This document shows positions 55,046 through 64,000 of a stretch of 64,000 bases of DNA, one piece after another. This DNA comes from Litsea cubeba. Lineage: Eukaryota > Streptophyta > Magnoliopsida > Laurales > Lauraceae. The DNA is taken from assembly GCA_012931725.1 (NCBI GenBank), contig CM022952.1, forward strand, positions 56,219,513 to 56,283,512. Reading direction: 5' to 3'. Position numbers and translations under genes: made by a program. The stretch's first letter is position 1; every line of letters begins with the position of its first letter. A model generated the notes under the pieces. It saw only the letters and a list, made by a program, of their open reading frames with translations, had not been told where the DNA came from and searched no databases.

Positions 55046-56963
55046 ATGGACCGCGCACTCCTTGCTCCTTGGTTCTACCGAGGTCGGCGGACGTGGAAGT
55101 CCATTGGGTCCGACCCTTTCGTGACCGGGGGGCAGGAGCGGGTATCAACATTTTTTTGTGTGGGTGTACCAGAGTTTCTATTTTACTTGGAATTATAAGT
55201 GGTGATCCAGAGATCAACCTTCGCAAGTAAAAAGGAAATCAACTTCTTTCAAGTTTTCCATTGCACATATATTTAAGAGAAGAGACGTTTTCTTGATTTG
55301 CCGTGAAAGATGATTTTTTTGGCATTTATAGCCGATTTTTGGCGTTTATAGCCGATTTTGGCATTTATAGCCGATTTACAATTCTTATCAATAATGAAAG
55401 ACAAGAATTGTGATTTCTGTCTCTTTTAGAAAAATACAAACTACAATGAAAAGCAAGAAAAGGAGGATCTAACTTCTCAGGAGATTTTGGGGGACTCATT
55501 CAGAATGACGGTCGCAAGCCATGTGTGGACTTCGCCATCATCCATGCAGATGAGAATAGAGGACGCTCTTGATTAGCTTGGCTTGGTTATAACCTCAAGT
55601 TTTTAGAGGACAAAGACCAAAAGGAGGTCCTATGTCCAATAAAAAGCTAAGTAGACGGGCTGAAAAGCCACGTCTAAGCCATTGGAGGTAGAAGGAGAAG
55701 GCAGGGACCTTGGGTGGGGTACCCCCCAAGGGACTTTTGTCACCTTGTAATGGTGGCCGGTGCAGAACTTCGGCAGAGTTTTCTTTCTTCTTTCTTTCGG
55801 ATTTTCTGTGCTTTTTTATGATCTGGGCTCTCTGTTTTTCTTTCGATCTGGATTTCTTTGGAGTGCTCTCCAATTTATAGGCTCTTGGTAGCCATTTAGG
55901 AGGGTTTATGGGCTTTTATTGTCATTAAGCCGCATAATGGGAGGAGTTACAAGGTTTAATTCTTTTATTTCGTAACTCCTTTTTCTTGGCTTCTGATTCG
56001 CCGGTGGAGATTGAGGGCATTTAATCGCCTTTAATCGCCATGATGGGAGGAGTTTCATGGTTCAAATGTCATGAATCTCTTGACTTGTAACTCCCATTTG
56101 CTTGCTTTTGATTGGGCCGTCCAAAGAAATGAATTAATGACTGCAATAAAGCTAGTCAATTAATCGCATTAAATGGTCGCCGTGCAGTTGCAGAGTCGCG
56201 GGTCGTGCCACGTCTTTTGGGATTCTTCTGGCGATGATCATCGATGGATCTTCATGTAGATCGACATCGGATGACCATGTAACTTCAAGTATTGGTTGCC
56301 AACAGCGGGTCGGTGCCATCTGTCCTGTCGATTTCTCGATCGGTGGGGTAGAAAGCACACTTTTTTGGTTGACCGGTTGGCGATCAATGTTGATTTTGAT
56401 ACTCTTGATGATTGACCCATGATTTTGACAGATGTCAAAGGATTTGGCACCTCAAAAGTATGAATTTTGGAAAATCGCAGGAGTCGGAAGCTTCGAATCG
56501 CAGAAAAATGATGAAAAACGGGCTTTCCGGGGCCAACCCGGCGATTTTGTGGTCGCAGGCGACCCTGGGCCAGGGTCGCAGGCTAGGCTAGGGTCGCAGG
56601 GGTCTGTGACCCTGGGGGGGATTTCCCCCTTTTTGTCCCGTTTTACGGCCGTTTTTGATGTTTTTCGATTCTTATTTCTTCTATATTTTTTTGTGACATT
56701 GTTGATCATTTATTGGCCTAATTTCCTTGTAGAAAACTTAACAAGAATCCTTGCATTTTGGAGTGAAAAGTTTCCAATTTTTCGGGAAAGCCGAAGACTT
56801 TGTCGCGTAGAGCTGCCGATTTTCCGTCAGGAGCTTAAACTGGGCCAAACAATGTCGGAATGACCTAAAATTTGAGGTGAAGCCTCCTGAGCAATAAATA
56901 AGACCAACCATAGGTTTTTGGTTGAGTTTTGAAGCCGTTTGGGGTCATGTTACCAGTAGAATT
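55046..56963 (-). repeat. Tat3 LTR, inverted relative to the adjoining gag, cut by Y
   Basis: It is colinear with Tat1's LTR from about 7352 on: TACCGAGGTCGGCGGACGTG, three mini-hairpins (55320-55372), GGTACC hairpin (55708-55731), TATA (55873-55879, minus) and palindrome cluster (56559-56625). It stops at 56963 where Y begins; the rest should lie right of the window. Confidence 0.82.
56559..56625 (-). repeat. GC palindrome cluster in Tat3 LTR
   Basis: A 21-bp palindrome (GCGACCCTGG and complement around one base) lies at 56559-56579. An arm is repeated after GGCTAGGCTA, then GGGTCGCAGGGGTCTGTGACCC. Its arrangement differs from Tat1 and Tat2. Confidence 0.78.
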
Positions 56964-57391
56964 TGTTAGAGTTTTATTTTGTTGCAATTTGATAGGGTGC
57001 ATTTCATTTTCATAAGCTTGATCTCTCATTCATTCATGATTTTTATCTTAAGATTTTCATGCTTGATTTTCATTCATAATCTTTGATTTTATTCATGTCA
57101 TGCATGTTTTTCATAATATTTATGAATCTTAAGTTCATGAAGTTTTCTAGTCCCATGTGGGTGTTTTTGGTGTCATTTCCAAAATTCAAGCTTTCCATGT
57201 TTTTCTCTTTAAAATCAGTTTTTATTTGGAGATTTCAAGTCATTTATATTTCATTTTTAATAGTCTTTTTCTGACTTGAATCCAAGCTTGAATTGTGCCC
57301 CAAAGTTCATTGAAGACCAGCCCTCACTCTCCTTCAAAGTTCTGAAAAAAATCAGACATCTGGGCTGCCAGCAGGTTGGCCGGCTGTGTAC

Positions 57392-57531
57392 CCGGTCGAC
57401 CGGCCAAGGCACCCGGTCGACCGGGCACACAGTGCAGGCCGACCCAGGGAAAATGGCCGTTAAGGCTCCAACGGATATATTTCTGACCGTTGAGCACCCG
57501 GTCGACCGGGCCCTGTACCAGGTCGACCGGG
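57392..57531 (+). repeat. Two pairs of CCGGTCGACCGG palindromes in Y LTR
   Basis: Palindromes at 57392-57403, 57412-57425 and 57497-57510 are perfect (the last two are 14 bp, CCCGGTCGACCGGG). A fourth, imperfect one is at about 57519-57531. Centres within pairs are about 21 bp apart. The cluster ends 26 bp before the TATA box. Confidence 0.92.
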
Positions 57532-57556
57532 CACTAGCCGTTGGACACTTTTTGGC

Positions 57557-57563
57557 TATAAAA
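57557..57563 (+). promoter_or_regulatory. TATA box of Y LTR
   Basis: GGCTATAAAAAGTGG, the best core-promoter match in the LTR, immediately downstream of the palindrome pairs. Confidence 0.6.
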
Positions 57564-58616
57564 AGTGGATTTTTGTTGGGGATTGGTGGCTGAACTTTAA
57601 GGAACTCTTGAGGCCAAGGAAGAACTACACTTTAAGGAGATTATTGAAGGACTAATGGGGCTAATCCATGGACTCAATCTTTGATTCAAATCTCAAATGG
57701 GTGTGCTCTCTTTTCTCATTTAATCTCATGCTTTGTATTAATCTTTGATTTCTTTTAAAAGCATGCTCAAGTTTCTTAATGTTGTGTTCATGCATTGTTA
57801 AATCTTTGAACATGTTTAGTCATGAGGATACAACATATGTTTAGCTATTCACATGAGTTTTGTTTTCAAGTTTCTACACTAACTTGCTAGAGTTAAGTTG
57901 TAATTTTTCAAATCAAGTTTCTTCATCTTGAAAACACATGTGTTTCTCATTCTACTCTTTCATTTAAATATGATCAACATCTTTGCATCATTTAGTGTTT
58001 CATCCTTCTAAAAAGAGTTAGAGTGTTTTCTAGCATATGCATGAATCTTACACTTTCTCATTCATATGCATATGTCTAGAGTTTGGCATTTCATTTTCAA
58101 ATTAGCCTATTTAGAGGCATCTCATTGCACTTAATAGTTCTCTTATCCATGCATCATTAGGCATATTAATTAAGAGAAAATCACTCGTTGTAAAGGTTGG
58201 TGCTTAGCCTTTAAAAGCATTTGTTGAGTTGTAATGGTTCATGCTTAGCCTTGAAAAGCATGGTGATGTGTTTGTAAGGTTCAAGGTGATCCTAAACCTT
58301 AACTCGTTTTAGTGAAAATCCGGTAGGGTTACCGGGAGTGGATGTAGGCACGGTTGCCGAACCACTATAAAACACTTGTGTTATGGTGAATGCTCTTTTG
58401 TGCTTACTTTATGTGATTGATGTTGTTATTGTTGAATGTTCCTAGTTGCTTTCATCTTGTGTATGATTAACTTAGGAATCTATCTTTTTCACAAGATTAT
58501 TAATATTCATCAAAGCATAAGCAACTTAAAAGCCAAAAGATTGAAAGTTGGTCAAGGACTTTGAGCTCACCCTATTCACCCCCCCCCCCCCTCTAGGATT
58601 CGATCTTGGACTTTCA

Positions 58617-58630
58617 ATTGGTATCAGAGC
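58617..58630 (+). other. Y primer binding site (initiator tRNA-Met)
   Basis: ATTGGTATCAGAGC directly after the LTR end. Confidence 0.92.
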
Positions 58631-58702
58631 CTGGGTGCTCTTGATTAGGTCTAACAACCTAGAGTTAGAATCCTTAGAGTGAGTTTTTATTTTGTGGTCA
58701 TC

Positions 58703-59932
58703 GTGCAATCTCATTTAGGTGAAGGAAATGCCACCAATAGACCACCCTTGTTCAATGGAACACACTATCGTTATTGGAAAATTCGAATGCAAGTGTTTCT
58801 TGAATCCCAAAGCCTTGATGTTTGGAACATCATTGAAGAAGGCTATGATCTCCCCACTATAGTAGAAAAAGACTCTGAAGGTTTAGTCACCTCTATAAAA
58901 TTGAAACCTAAGAGTGCTTGGACTCAAGGTGAGAAGGACAAAGCAAATTTGAATGCTAAAGCTAAAAACTCTCTTTATTGTGCCTTGTCTCAAGAAGAAT
59001 TCAATAGAGTGGTAAATTGCAATACTGCTAAAGAAGTATGGGAAACTCTAGAGACCACTCATGAAGGTACAGATCAAGTCAAGATAGCCAAAATCCAAAT
59101 GTTAACTTCTAAACTTGAAGATATTAAAATGCTTGAGGAAGAAACATTTGATGAATTCTACACTAAGGTTATGGAAATTGTCAACTCCCTTATAGGTCTT
59201 GGAGAGAAGATGTCTGAATCTAAAACTGTTAGAAAAATTTTAAGATCCCTTCCTAAAAGATTCAAACCCAAGATTGTTGCCATAACTGAAAGTAAGAATG
59301 TTGACACTATCAAAATTGAAGAACTTAGAGGAAATCTTCTCACCTATGAACTAGATTTTGAAGTCCCTAGCAAGAAGAAAGGTGTAGCTCTTAGCTCTCA
59401 ACATAAAAATAATGATAATGAGAGTGAGAGTGAGGATGATGAAAACACTATCTTGCTCTCTAAAAAGTTTAAAAATCTCCTTAAGAACAAAAAGAACTTC
59501 AAAAATTCTGAGGAAGCAAGAAATGAAAAATCTCAAAGGAACTCCAGGGGATCCTTTATTAAGAAGGATGTGCAATGCTACAATTGTAAAGGATTTGGTC
59601 ACATTGCTCAAAACTGTTCCTCCCCTAGAGAGTTTGAAAAGAAAGACAAGAAAGGAAAGAAAGTTTTAAATATAACTTGGGATGATGATGAAGATGAATG
59701 TAGTGAAAATGATGATTTCCAAAATGATGAAGATGATAACTCCACTTCTTGGCTTCTATTTACACCTATTGAGGAAAATGAAGATCATAATGCATTAATA
59801 GAAGATACCATAGGGAAAAATGATGAAAATGATGAAAATGATATACATCAAGCCTATGAAGAGCTATATGATCTATGTGAAGCCATAACCAAGAAGAACA
59901 AAAGCTTAAAAGTTGAGTCTAAAAGCTTGTGA
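58703..59932 (+). CDS. Y gag
   Basis: Gag is the structural protein of the particle. The N-terminus has the copia pattern NRPPLFNGTHYRYWKIRMQV and the UBN2-type region (AKEVWETLETTHEGTDQVK, FYTKVMEIVNSLIGLGEKM). Then come a Lys-rich stretch, a CCHC knuckle (CYNCKGFGHIAQNC) and an acidic C-terminal part (DDDEDECSENDDFQND). No ATG precedes the conserved region in frame; GTG at 58703, followed by QSHLGEGNATN, is where related proteins begin, so the start codon has probably mutated from ATG. The frame ends TGA at 59930-59932, overlapping the next frame by four bases. The following coiled-coil region looks like more gag, so this is probably a frameshift rather than the true end. Confidence 0.82.
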   Translation: MQSHLGEGNATNRPPLFNGTHYRYWKIRMQVFLESQSLDVWNIIEEGYDLPTIVEKDSEGLVTSIKLKPKSAWTQGEKDKANLNAKAKNSLYCALSQEEFNRVVNCNTAKEVWETLETTHEGTDQVKIAKIQMLTSKLEDIKMLEEETFDEFYTKVMEIVNSLIGLGEKMSESKTVRKILRSLPKRFKPKIVAITESKNVDTIKIEELRGNLLTYELDFEVPSKKKGVALSSQHKNNDNESESEDDENTILLSKKFKNLLKNKKNFKNSEEARNEKSQRNSRGSFIKKDVQCYNCKGFGHIAQNCSSPREFEKKDKKGKKVLNITWDDDEDECSENDDFQNDEDDNSTSWLLFTPIEENEDHNALIEDTIGKNDENDENDIHQAYEELYDLCEAITKKNKSLKVESKSL

Positions 59933-62247
59933 AGGATGTAAATGCCTTAAAAGATCAATTAATCTTGAAAGACAATGAGATAAAAGATGTTCAATCTAAG
60001 TTGATTAGTTCTCATAACAATCTAGCTGAAGCTGAAAAAGAAATTCATAAATTACAATGTTTGCTAGAATCTAGTCAACAAGAATCAGAATCTCTTAAAA
60101 TGAAACTTGAAAAGGGAAAACATGTTGTTGATAAATTTACCTTAGGAAATGACAAATTTTACCAAATGTTAGGTATGAACAAAATCTTTGGTAACAAGAA
60201 TGGTATAGGTTTTGAATGCTCCTCTAGTAGCAAGAAGAATAGTTTACAACCTATTACTAGAACTCATCTCAAACCTATAGACAAAAACTTTTTTACCTCT
60301 AGATGGACTTGTCATTTCTGTAATCGTATAGGTCATCTAATCCCCAATTGTCCTTTCAAGATTAGGTTGTCTCAAAACCATCCCTCTAGAGCTCTTTTCA
60401 AGTTTGTTCCAAAATCCACTAAAACTCCATTCATTAAGACTACTTGGATTGAAAAAGGGAAAAGTTTCAAGAACTTCTTAGTCCAGACTGCTTTAAAGGT
60501 TAAGGAAAATTCTAGATGGTTTTTGGATAGTGGATGCTCCAAACATATGACTGGAGACCGTTCTAGATTCATCTCTCTTGAGGACTATGATGGAGGAAAT
60601 GTGTCATTTGGAGATAACAGGAAGGCTCAAATTATTGGAAAAGGTTGTGTTGGAGGAGATCAAATGCCTACCTTAAAAGATGTCTTCCTTGTGGATGGAT
60701 TAAAGCATAATCTTTTGAGTATTAGTCAGTTATGTGACAAAGGAAACAAAGTTATATTTGATAGCAAATCTTGCAAAGTTCTGAATGAGAAATCCCAGAA
60801 AGTTTTACTCACTGGATTAAGAACTAAGGATAACATCTACACTATAGAAGAATGCTGTGAAAATGAATCCATGAGCTTAATGACAAAGGATCAAGAAAAC
60901 CAGTTGTGGCATCAAAGATTGGGTCATATAAATTACAAATTGATGAAGATCTTATCCAAAAAGGAAATTGTTAGAGGAATACCCAAATTAGATGATTTTA
61001 AATCTGAATTGTGCAAAGCTTGTCAAATGGGTAAGCAAATCAAGAAAAGCTTTAAAGGTCTGAAAGATATATCCTCTTCTCGTCCCCTTGAGCTCATACA
61101 TATGGATCTTATTGGCCCAGCACCTGTTCAGAGTATTGGTGGGAAGAAGTATATCCTGGTTATGGTTGATGACTATTCCAGATTTGGATGGGTAGCCTTT
61201 CTTCATGCTAAATCTGATGCAGTAGATCACATTATAAGGATTTGCAAGAAAATTCAAGTTGAGAAGGAGTGCAAGATTAAGAAGATAAGAAGTGATCATG
61301 GAGGAGAATTTGAAAATGAAAGATTTGCAGATTTTTGTGAAAACTATGGAATTAATCATCAATTCTCTGCTCCTAAAACCCCTCAACAAAATGGAGTAGC
61401 TGAAAGAAGAAATAGAGTTATCCAAGAAATGGCTAGAACTTTGCTTAATGAGAAAAATCTTCCTCGCAACCTATGGGCTGAAGCTATTAACACTGCTTGC
61501 TATCTTATTAATCGTGTTTATTTGACAAAGAACACTAACAAAACTCCTTATGAGCTTTATTTTGGAAGAAAACCAAATCTGGGGTATTTAAAAGTGTTTG
61601 GGAGTAAATGCTATATTTTGAGAGATAGAGAGCAGTTGGAAAAGTTCGATTCCAAATCTGATGAAGGAATCTTCTTAGGATACTCTGATAAAAGCAAGGC
61701 ATGTAGAGTATTCAACCTCAGATCCATGACTGTTATGGAGTCAGCTCATGTTGTGATAGATGAGACGAATCAAATTAAGAAAGCTATTCATGATGATGAA
61801 GAAGAGACATCAGTTGAGCAGACTACTCCATCTGAAATTGAAGATAAAATCCCCTCTGCTTCTAGTATGCCCACAAAGTTATTAAAAGATCACAACTTGG
61901 ATAATATCATTGGAAACATCAAAAGTGGGGTCATGACAAGAAGACAGGTTCATAATCTATGTGCTCACTACTCTTTTGTTTCACAAATTGAGCCCAAGAA
62001 CTTCTCTGAAGCAGAAACCAAGTCTGAATGGATAGATGCCATGCAAGAAGAATTAAATCAGTTTAGAAAGAATGAAGTGTGGGATCTTGTACCTCTTCCT
62101 GAAGGCAAAAGTAAAATTGGCACTAAATGGATTTTCAAGAACAAGCTGGATGAATCAGGAAATGTGATAAGAAACAAAGCCAGACTTGTGGCCAAGGATA
62201 TGCTCAAGTTGAAGGAGTTGATTTTGAGGAAACCTTTGCTCCTGTAG
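59929..62247 (+). CDS. Y gag C-terminus, protease, integrase and start of reverse transcriptase
   Basis: In order: a coiled-coil-like stretch (KDNEIKDVQSKLISSHNNLA), a CCHC knuckle (CHFCNRIGHLIPNC), protease (WFLDSGCSKHMTGDR), the pre-integrase zinc region (LWHQRLGHINYK ... CKACQMGKQ), and integrase with catalytic Asp in HMDLIGP, Asp in RSDHGGEF and Glu in QQNGVAERRNR. The Sirevirus-type C-terminus (SDEGIFLGYSDKSKA) and the first reverse transcriptase motif (IGTKWIFKNKLDESGNVIRN) follow. One G is missing near 62196 (AAGGATATG for expected AAGGGATATG), which shifts the frame and ends it at 62247. All integrase active-site residues are present. Confidence 0.9.
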   Translation: MKDVNALKDQLILKDNEIKDVQSKLISSHNNLAEAEKEIHKLQCLLESSQQESESLKMKLEKGKHVVDKFTLGNDKFYQMLGMNKIFGNKNGIGFECSSSSKKNSLQPITRTHLKPIDKNFFTSRWTCHFCNRIGHLIPNCPFKIRLSQNHPSRALFKFVPKSTKTPFIKTTWIEKGKSFKNFLVQTALKVKENSRWFLDSGCSKHMTGDRSRFISLEDYDGGNVSFGDNRKAQIIGKGCVGGDQMPTLKDVFLVDGLKHNLLSISQLCDKGNKVIFDSKSCKVLNEKSQKVLLTGLRTKDNIYTIEECCENESMSLMTKDQENQLWHQRLGHINYKLMKILSKKEIVRGIPKLDDFKSELCKACQMGKQIKKSFKGLKDISSSRPLELIHMDLIGPAPVQSIGGKKYILVMVDDYSRFGWVAFLHAKSDAVDHIIRICKKIQVEKECKIKKIRSDHGGEFENERFADFCENYGINHQFSAPKTPQQNGVAERRNRVIQEMARTLLNEKNLPRNLWAEAINTACYLINRVYLTKNTNKTPYELYFGRKPNLGYLKVFGSKCYILRDREQLEKFDSKSDEGIFLGYSDKSKACRVFNLRSMTVMESAHVVIDETNQIKKAIHDDEEETSVEQTTPSEIEDKIPSASSMPTKLLKDHNLDNIIGNIKSGVMTRRQVHNLCAHYSFVSQIEPKNFSEAETKSEWIDAMQEELNQFRKNEVWDLVPLPEGKSKIGTKWIFKNKLDESGNVIRNKARLVAKDMLKLKELILRKPLLL

Positions 62248-62252
62248 CTCGT

Positions 62253-63521
62253 TTGGAGTCCATTCGAATTTTACTGGCATATGCGAGTAGCATGAGAATT
62301 AAACTGTTTCAAATGGATGTGAAGAGTGCCTTTCTAAATGGTGAAATAGAGGAAGATGTTTATGTTACACAACCTGAAGGTTTTGAAGATCCTCATCACC
62401 CAGACTATGTGTTTAAATTAAAGAAAGCTCTCTATGGTCTTAAACAAGCTCCTAGAGCCTGGTATGAGAAGCTCACAAGTCATCTTCTTGAAAATGATTA
62501 TATGTGTGGAAATGTGGACAAAACCCTCTTCATTAAAAAGGTTGATAAAGATATTCTCCTTGCTCAGATATATGTTGATGATATAGTGTTTGGATCCACC
62601 TCTGATCAACTAGCTCAAGGATTTTCTGAATTGATGAGTTCCACTTTTGAAATGAGTCTGGTAGGGCCTCTACAGTTCTTTCTAGGATTACAAGTTAGTC
62701 AGACTGATCATGGTATCTTTCTTAGTCAATCCAAGTTTGCTCTAGAAATAGTGAAAAAGTTTGGCTTAGGAGAATCTAAGACTAGCTGCAATCCCATGGG
62801 ATCTTCCACTAAACTGTCTAGTGACCTTCAAGGTAAGAAAGTAGACCAGAAACTGTATAGAAGCATGATAGGAAGCCTTCTTTACCTTACAGCTAGCAGA
62901 CCAGACCTATCTTTTAGTGTTGGAATATGTGCTAGGTATCAATCTGATCCCCGAGAGTCTCACTATAAGGCTGTTAAACGTATCATAAAATACATTCATG
63001 GGACTTCTCATTATGGTATCTGGTATCCCCGTGACTCAACTCTTCAATTAATGGGATATAGTGATGCAGATTGGGCAGGCTCTATAGATGATAGAAAAAG
63101 CACCAGTGGATGTTGCTACTTCATAGGAAATTGCTTAGTAGCTTGGCATAGCAAAAAGCAAAATTCAGTGTCTCTGTCAACTGCAGAGGCTGAATACATA
63201 GCTGCTGGTAGCTGTTGTGCTCAATTGTTGTGGATGAAACAAACTTTATTAGACTATAATGTTCCACAACAATGCATGCCCATCATGTGTGATAATTCCA
63301 GTGCCATCAGTATCTCTAAGAATCCTGTTCAGCATTCTCGCACTAAGCACATTGACATTCGTTATCATTTTTTGCGTGACCATGCTGATCAAGGCAATAT
63401 TGAACTAATTTTTGTACCTACAGATACTCAGTTGGCTGACTTATTTACTAAACCCCTTGGAAATGATCGATTCATTACATTGAGACATCAGTTGGGCATT
63501 GGCCCTTGCCCTGAATTCTAA
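62253..63521 (+). CDS. Y reverse transcriptase and RNase H
   Basis: Continues pol in the frame lost at 62196. Reverse transcriptase has FQMDVKSAFLNGEIEEDVYV, KALYGLKQAPRAWYEKL and catalytic YVDDIVFGS. RNase H has MGYSDADWAGSIDDRKSTSG, SLSTAEAEYIAA and CDNSSAISISKNPVQHSRTK. It ends in LADLFTKPLGNDRF and a TAA at 63519-63521. The conserved lead-in (FEETFAPVARLESIR) lies just upstream at 62220-62265 in the same frame, so the break is a single lost base, not a domain boundary. Confidence 0.92.
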   Translation: MESIRILLAYASSMRIKLFQMDVKSAFLNGEIEEDVYVTQPEGFEDPHHPDYVFKLKKALYGLKQAPRAWYEKLTSHLLENDYMCGNVDKTLFIKKVDKDILLAQIYVDDIVFGSTSDQLAQGFSELMSSTFEMSLVGPLQFFLGLQVSQTDHGIFLSQSKFALEIVKKFGLGESKTSCNPMGSSTKLSSDLQGKKVDQKLYRSMIGSLLYLTASRPDLSFSVGICARYQSDPRESHYKAVKRIIKYIHGTSHYGIWYPRDSTLQLMGYSDADWAGSIDDRKSTSGCCYFIGNCLVAWHSKKQNSVSLSTAEAEYIAAGSCCAQLLWMKQTLLDYNVPQQCMPIMCDNSSAISISKNPVQHSRTKHIDIRYHFLRDHADQGNIELIFVPTDTQLADLFTKPLGNDRFITLRHQLGIGPCPEF

Positions 63522-63909
63522 TTTGTTGTTGGCTTATCACCTGTTATTTCATTTTCTTTTAATCCTATAAACAGGTGCTACTAACAAGGTTTTGTGTTTT
63601 CTAGTTCTTGGGCAGGATCCTTTGCAATTGGATGTCAAAGGGGGAGAGATGTTTCAAGTGTTGGCACCAACTAAGGGGGAGAAGATTCTAGGGTTATCTA
63701 GTTTAGGGGGAGTTTTTGTATGTAATTTTGTAATGTTGTGTCATTGCTCTCACAAGGAAAATCCAAAGCTCCAAAATATCCAAATGCTCCCATTCATCCA
63801 AAGCTCCTTAATATCCAAAGAAGATGGTGAAGTTGGTGTTCAAGTTTCTAAGGAGATTGAGAGAGAGTTCAAGCTTCAAGAGTTGCCATCAAATTGCAAA
63901 GGGGGAGAT
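63522..63909 (+). other. Y 3' untranslated region with multiple polypurine tracts
   Basis: AAAGGGGGAGAGATG (63639-63653), TAAGGGGGAGAAG (63673-63685), TTAGGGGGAG (63703-63712) and the LTR-adjacent CAAAGGGGGAGAT (63897-63909). The multiple-tract arrangement is a Sirevirus feature. A small ORF (63592-63915) crosses it without similarity. Confidence 0.85.
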
Positions 63910-64000
63910 TGTTAGAGTTTTATTTTGTTGCAATTTGATAGGGTGCATTTCATTTTCATAAGCTTGATCTCTCATTCATTCATGATTTTTATCTTAAGAT
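63910..64000 (+). repeat. Y 3' LTR, first 91 bp
   Basis: TGTTAGAGTTTTATTTTG, identical by eye to 56964-57054. It continues beyond the window. Confidence 0.93.

Larger units (their letters stand above)
56964..58616 (+). repeat. Y 5' LTR (1653 bp)
   Basis: TGTTAGAGTTTTATTTTG to ...CTTGGACTTTCA. It contains four GTCGAC palindromes, a TATA box (57557-57563), the AGTGG...CCACTATAAA hairpin (58339-58374) and a C run (58578-58591) near its end. Confidence 0.93.
56964..64000 (+). mobile_element. Y: Sirevirus Ty1/copia retrotransposon, nearly complete
   Basis: A plus-strand element with 5' LTR (56964-58616), initiator-Met primer site, gag, pol in copia order, several polypurine tracts and the first 91 bp of the 3' LTR (63910 on). 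The first 91 bases of both LTRs are identical by eye. It interrupts the Tat3 LTR after 56963; GAATT (56959-56963) is the candidate target duplication. Coding damage is limited to two frameshifts and a doubtful gag start, the mildest in the window. Confidence 0.93.

Overview
The window is plant nuclear DNA made almost entirely of nested LTR retrotransposons. No ordinary host gene, rRNA, tRNA gene or CRISPR array was found. The plant assignment rests on the element families: Tat-lineage Ty3/gypsy elements with two RNase H domains, Sirevirus-like Ty1/copia elements, a long-LTR non-autonomous element (LARD type), and primer sites matching plant initiator tRNA-Met. The species cannot be named from this sequence.

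Layout: 1-9677, Tat1, a minus-strand Tat-type Ty3/gypsy element whose 3' half lies left of the window. 9678-16526, SireA, a minus-strand Sirevirus-like copia whose 3' LTR was cut by Tat1. 16527-46213, Tat2, a second minus-strand copy of the Tat family. Tat2 carries gag-pol at 33063-42075 and, on the opposite strand between integrase and the unseen 3' LTR, a spliced multi-exon gene resembling plant mobile domain (PMD) proteins (17003-31586). That gene is split by a 9.9-kb LARD (18595-28460). 46214-53177, element X, a plus-strand copia-like element with a repetitive non-coding interior, containing a solo LTR of the SireA family (50291-51453). 53178-56963, Tat3, a rearranged relic in which plus-strand gag is joined head-on to an inverted Tat LTR. 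56964-64000, element Y, a plus-strand Sirevirus with nearly complete gag-pol; its 3' LTR runs off the window.

The junctions give an order of events: X inserted into Tat3, Tat2 into X's 5' LTR, SireA into Tat2, and Tat1 into SireA's 3' LTR. The LARD entered an exon of Tat2's PMD gene, the solo LTR lies in X, and Y inserted into the Tat3 LTR. That is five stacked layers plus three side insertions. Clean 5-bp target duplications are visible at both ends of the LARD (TTCAT) and the solo LTR (ACTTG).

Every gag-pol seen is broken by stops or frameshifts; Y is closest to intact, with two frameshifts. The most unusual signal is that unrelated elements carry similarly built but non-homologous clusters of short GC-rich perfect palindromes (cores GTCGAC, CTCGAG, CGTACG, GCCGGC). 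These are often paired about 20 bp centre to centre, and in the copia LTRs they sit just upstream of the TATA box. The second is the antisense PMD-like gene, whose exons can be traced through four introns and a 9.9-kb insertion.
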